Shown here piece by piece: positions 59,692 to 64,000 of a stretch of 64,000 nucleotides of DNA. This DNA is from Methylobacterium radiodurans (lineage in GTDB: Bacteria; Pseudomonadota; Alphaproteobacteria; Rhizobiales; Beijerinckiaceae). The DNA lies in contig NZ_CP029551.1 in assembly GCF_003173735.1 (NCBI RefSeq), positions 5,099,001-5,163,000 of the forward strand, given 5' to 3'. The position numbers were made by a program, and so were the translations under genes. The notes under the pieces were generated by a model. It had not been told where the DNA came from. It ran no database searches and saw nothing but the letters and a program-made list of their open reading frames with translations. Position 1 is the stretch's first letter. Every line of letters starts with the position of its first letter.

Positions 59692-60266
59692 GGGCCGGCG
59701 GGCGGCGTGTGGATCATGTGGGCACCGTGGCGGATGGCGCACGCTTTGTGAATCCCGGCGACAACGACGCGGCTGTGCATAAATCAACGCCGCGATCGTC
59801 CGAGGCGGTTGACTCGGGAAGCGGCAGCTCGCGGGCCCCCGTCGATGGCGCGGCCGCATCCTCCCCCCGCCGCGGGCATGGGCATCACAAAAAGGTGCGC
59901 AAGCGTCGCGCTTACCCGCGATTAAAGGCTTTGCGCGACTGTACGCGGCAAGGAGCCGATCCGGGACGAGCACTGAACCGGAAGATTTCGACTGATTTTC
60001 AGCGCGGCGATTCGCGCACCTCTCACCCGATCCGAACCTGCAGGATCCGGATCGCGCTGATCATATCGCTGGACCGGGCTTCGATGCTGTAATCCAGAGA
60101 TCTCATCCGCACGCGAGCGCTTACTGCGTACCGCGAGGGCGCCCTGGCCCGGCCGGCGGGCGCGAGACGTCAACCGAGCTATTCCCATGCATCCTGCGAG
60201 CGGCGAGCCGATGAGCATCCGGAGACCTGCCGCGGGTGTCGCGCCGCCGTGCGATCGAGACGCCTG
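59692..60266. other. 575-base gap between the helicase and hybrid kinase genes
   Basis: No protein or RNA gene is supported. It is AT-richer near 59745-59785 and 59885-60080 than elsewhere in the window. It should contain divergent promoters for the helicase and the kinase; I could not identify a clear pair. A 127-codon open frame at 59709-60092 lacks a ribosome binding site and recognisable sequence. Confidence 0.5.
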
Positions 60267-63656
<3,390 letters not shown>

Positions 63657-63670
63657 GCCGATCGGCGCGG

Positions 63671-63715
63671 GCGATACCGGAGCCGACCGCGGGAAGCGGC
63701 CGGCTCCGGTATCGC
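63671..63715. terminator. Long hairpin between convergent kinase and Hpt genes
   Basis: GCGATACCGGAGCCG pairs perfectly with CGGCTCCGGTATCGC (15 bp), and an inner CCGC/GCGG extends the stem. It starts 15 bases after the kinase stop and 25 bases before the convergent gene's stop, so it likely terminates both. Confidence 0.75.
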
Positions 63716-63739
63716 GGCAACCGCCCTCGAGCCGCGCGG

Positions 63740-64000
63740 TCAGGCCGCGAGCAGCTCCTCGATCGTGCGCAGGCAGGCTTGCCTGAGCCCGTAGAGGCGT
63801 GGAACGAGCGGGTCGTAGTCGTTCCCGGAATCGCAGGCGGCCTCGACCTCGCGGCAGAGATCTGACAGGGCCGCGAACCCGAGGAGGCCGCTTGCGGACG
63901 CGAGGGCGTGGGCCTCGCGGGCGAGGCGCGCGCGGTCCGGCACCGCACCGTCGGCGCCCAGCCGGTCGCGAAGCTCGCGGGCGAGCCAAGTCAGCAGGCG
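63740..64000 (-). CDS. Hpt-domain protein, N-terminus outside window
   Basis: The visible 86 residues form an Hpt-type helical bundle. The putative phosphoacceptor is the His in AREAHALASASGLLGF, followed by LSDLCREVEAAC, which matches the Hpt pattern HxLKGxxxxxG...L...LE. The frame stays open to the window edge, so the start is missing. It could be the end of a small phosphotransfer protein or of a larger signalling protein transcribed toward the hybrid kinase gene. Confidence 0.75.
   Translation of the reverse strand, partial: RLLTWLARELRDRLGADGAVPDRARLAREAHALASASGLLGFAALSDLCREVEAACDSGNDYDPLVPRLYGLRQACLRTIEELLAA

Noticed and set aside
59709..60092. 127-codon plus-strand frame in the helicase/kinase gap
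   Set aside because: No ribosome binding site, low-complexity sequence and no conserved-looking segment; too weak to call a gene.

Overview
This is a GC-rich window (roughly 70% G+C by eye) of chromosomal DNA from an alphaproteobacterium. The order proB-proA-nadD-rsfS-rlmH-envC-ctpA-yibQ-rppH, the ubiquinol-cytochrome c chaperone/DUF177 gene followed by plsX-fabH-ihfA, and a K+-independent membrane pyrophosphatase point to Hyphomicrobiales (Rhizobiales). GC-rich palindromic intergenic repeats and overall protein character make a Methylobacterium/Methylorubrum-type organism my best guess; this is inference, since no rRNA is present. No tRNA, rRNA, CRISPR array, insertion sequence or prophage was recognised.

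Layout. 1-9.1 kb: a dense plus-strand housekeeping block covering proline synthesis (proB end, proA), NAD synthesis (nadD), ribosome maturation or silencing (rsfS, rlmH), cell-wall and periplasmic functions (envC-like, ctpA), a YibQ-like deacetylase and rppH. 9.1-16.1 kb: mixed genes, including a lone response regulator, a DUF1275 membrane protein, a WD40 protein, an O-antigen-ligase-like membrane protein, a zincin, a pyrimidine 5'-nucleotidase and argB. 16.3-26.9 kb: ugd, then the most striking locus, a 2475-residue single-module highly reducing type I polyketide synthase (KS-AT-DH-degenerate MT-pseudoKR-ER-KR-ACP, no thioesterase). It is translationally coupled to an alpha-oxoamine synthase, an arrangement expected to release a reduced polyketide chain as a sphingoid-like amino ketone.

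27.2-39.7 kb: core genes for the outer membrane (bamE), cytochrome bc1 assembly, fatty-acid and phospholipid synthesis (plsX, fabH, gpsA), nucleoid (ihfA), tRNA modification (tsaD) and isoprenoids (dxs), plus a molybdate-binding TOBE protein, a two-domain GNAT protein and a secreted nuclease with a small secreted partner. 39.9-41.6 kb: the ABC-F ATPase ettA with a strong terminator. 41.7-49.5 kb: a cell-surface polysaccharide locus containing a formyltransferase, an SDR, KpsS-like and KpsC-like proteins, an LTA-synthase-like membrane transferase and a Wza/KpsD-like lipoprotein. The ABC transporter genes are not in the window.

49.5-64 kb: a HAD phosphatase, an old yellow enzyme, hppA, the riboflavin/thiamine group ribH-nusB-thiL, an EnvZ-like kinase, an SF2 helicase, and a large hybrid histidine kinase converging on an Hpt-domain gene cut by the window edge. 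Most neighbours in the clusters overlap by ATGA or GTGA, implying translational coupling, and GTG and TTG starts are common.
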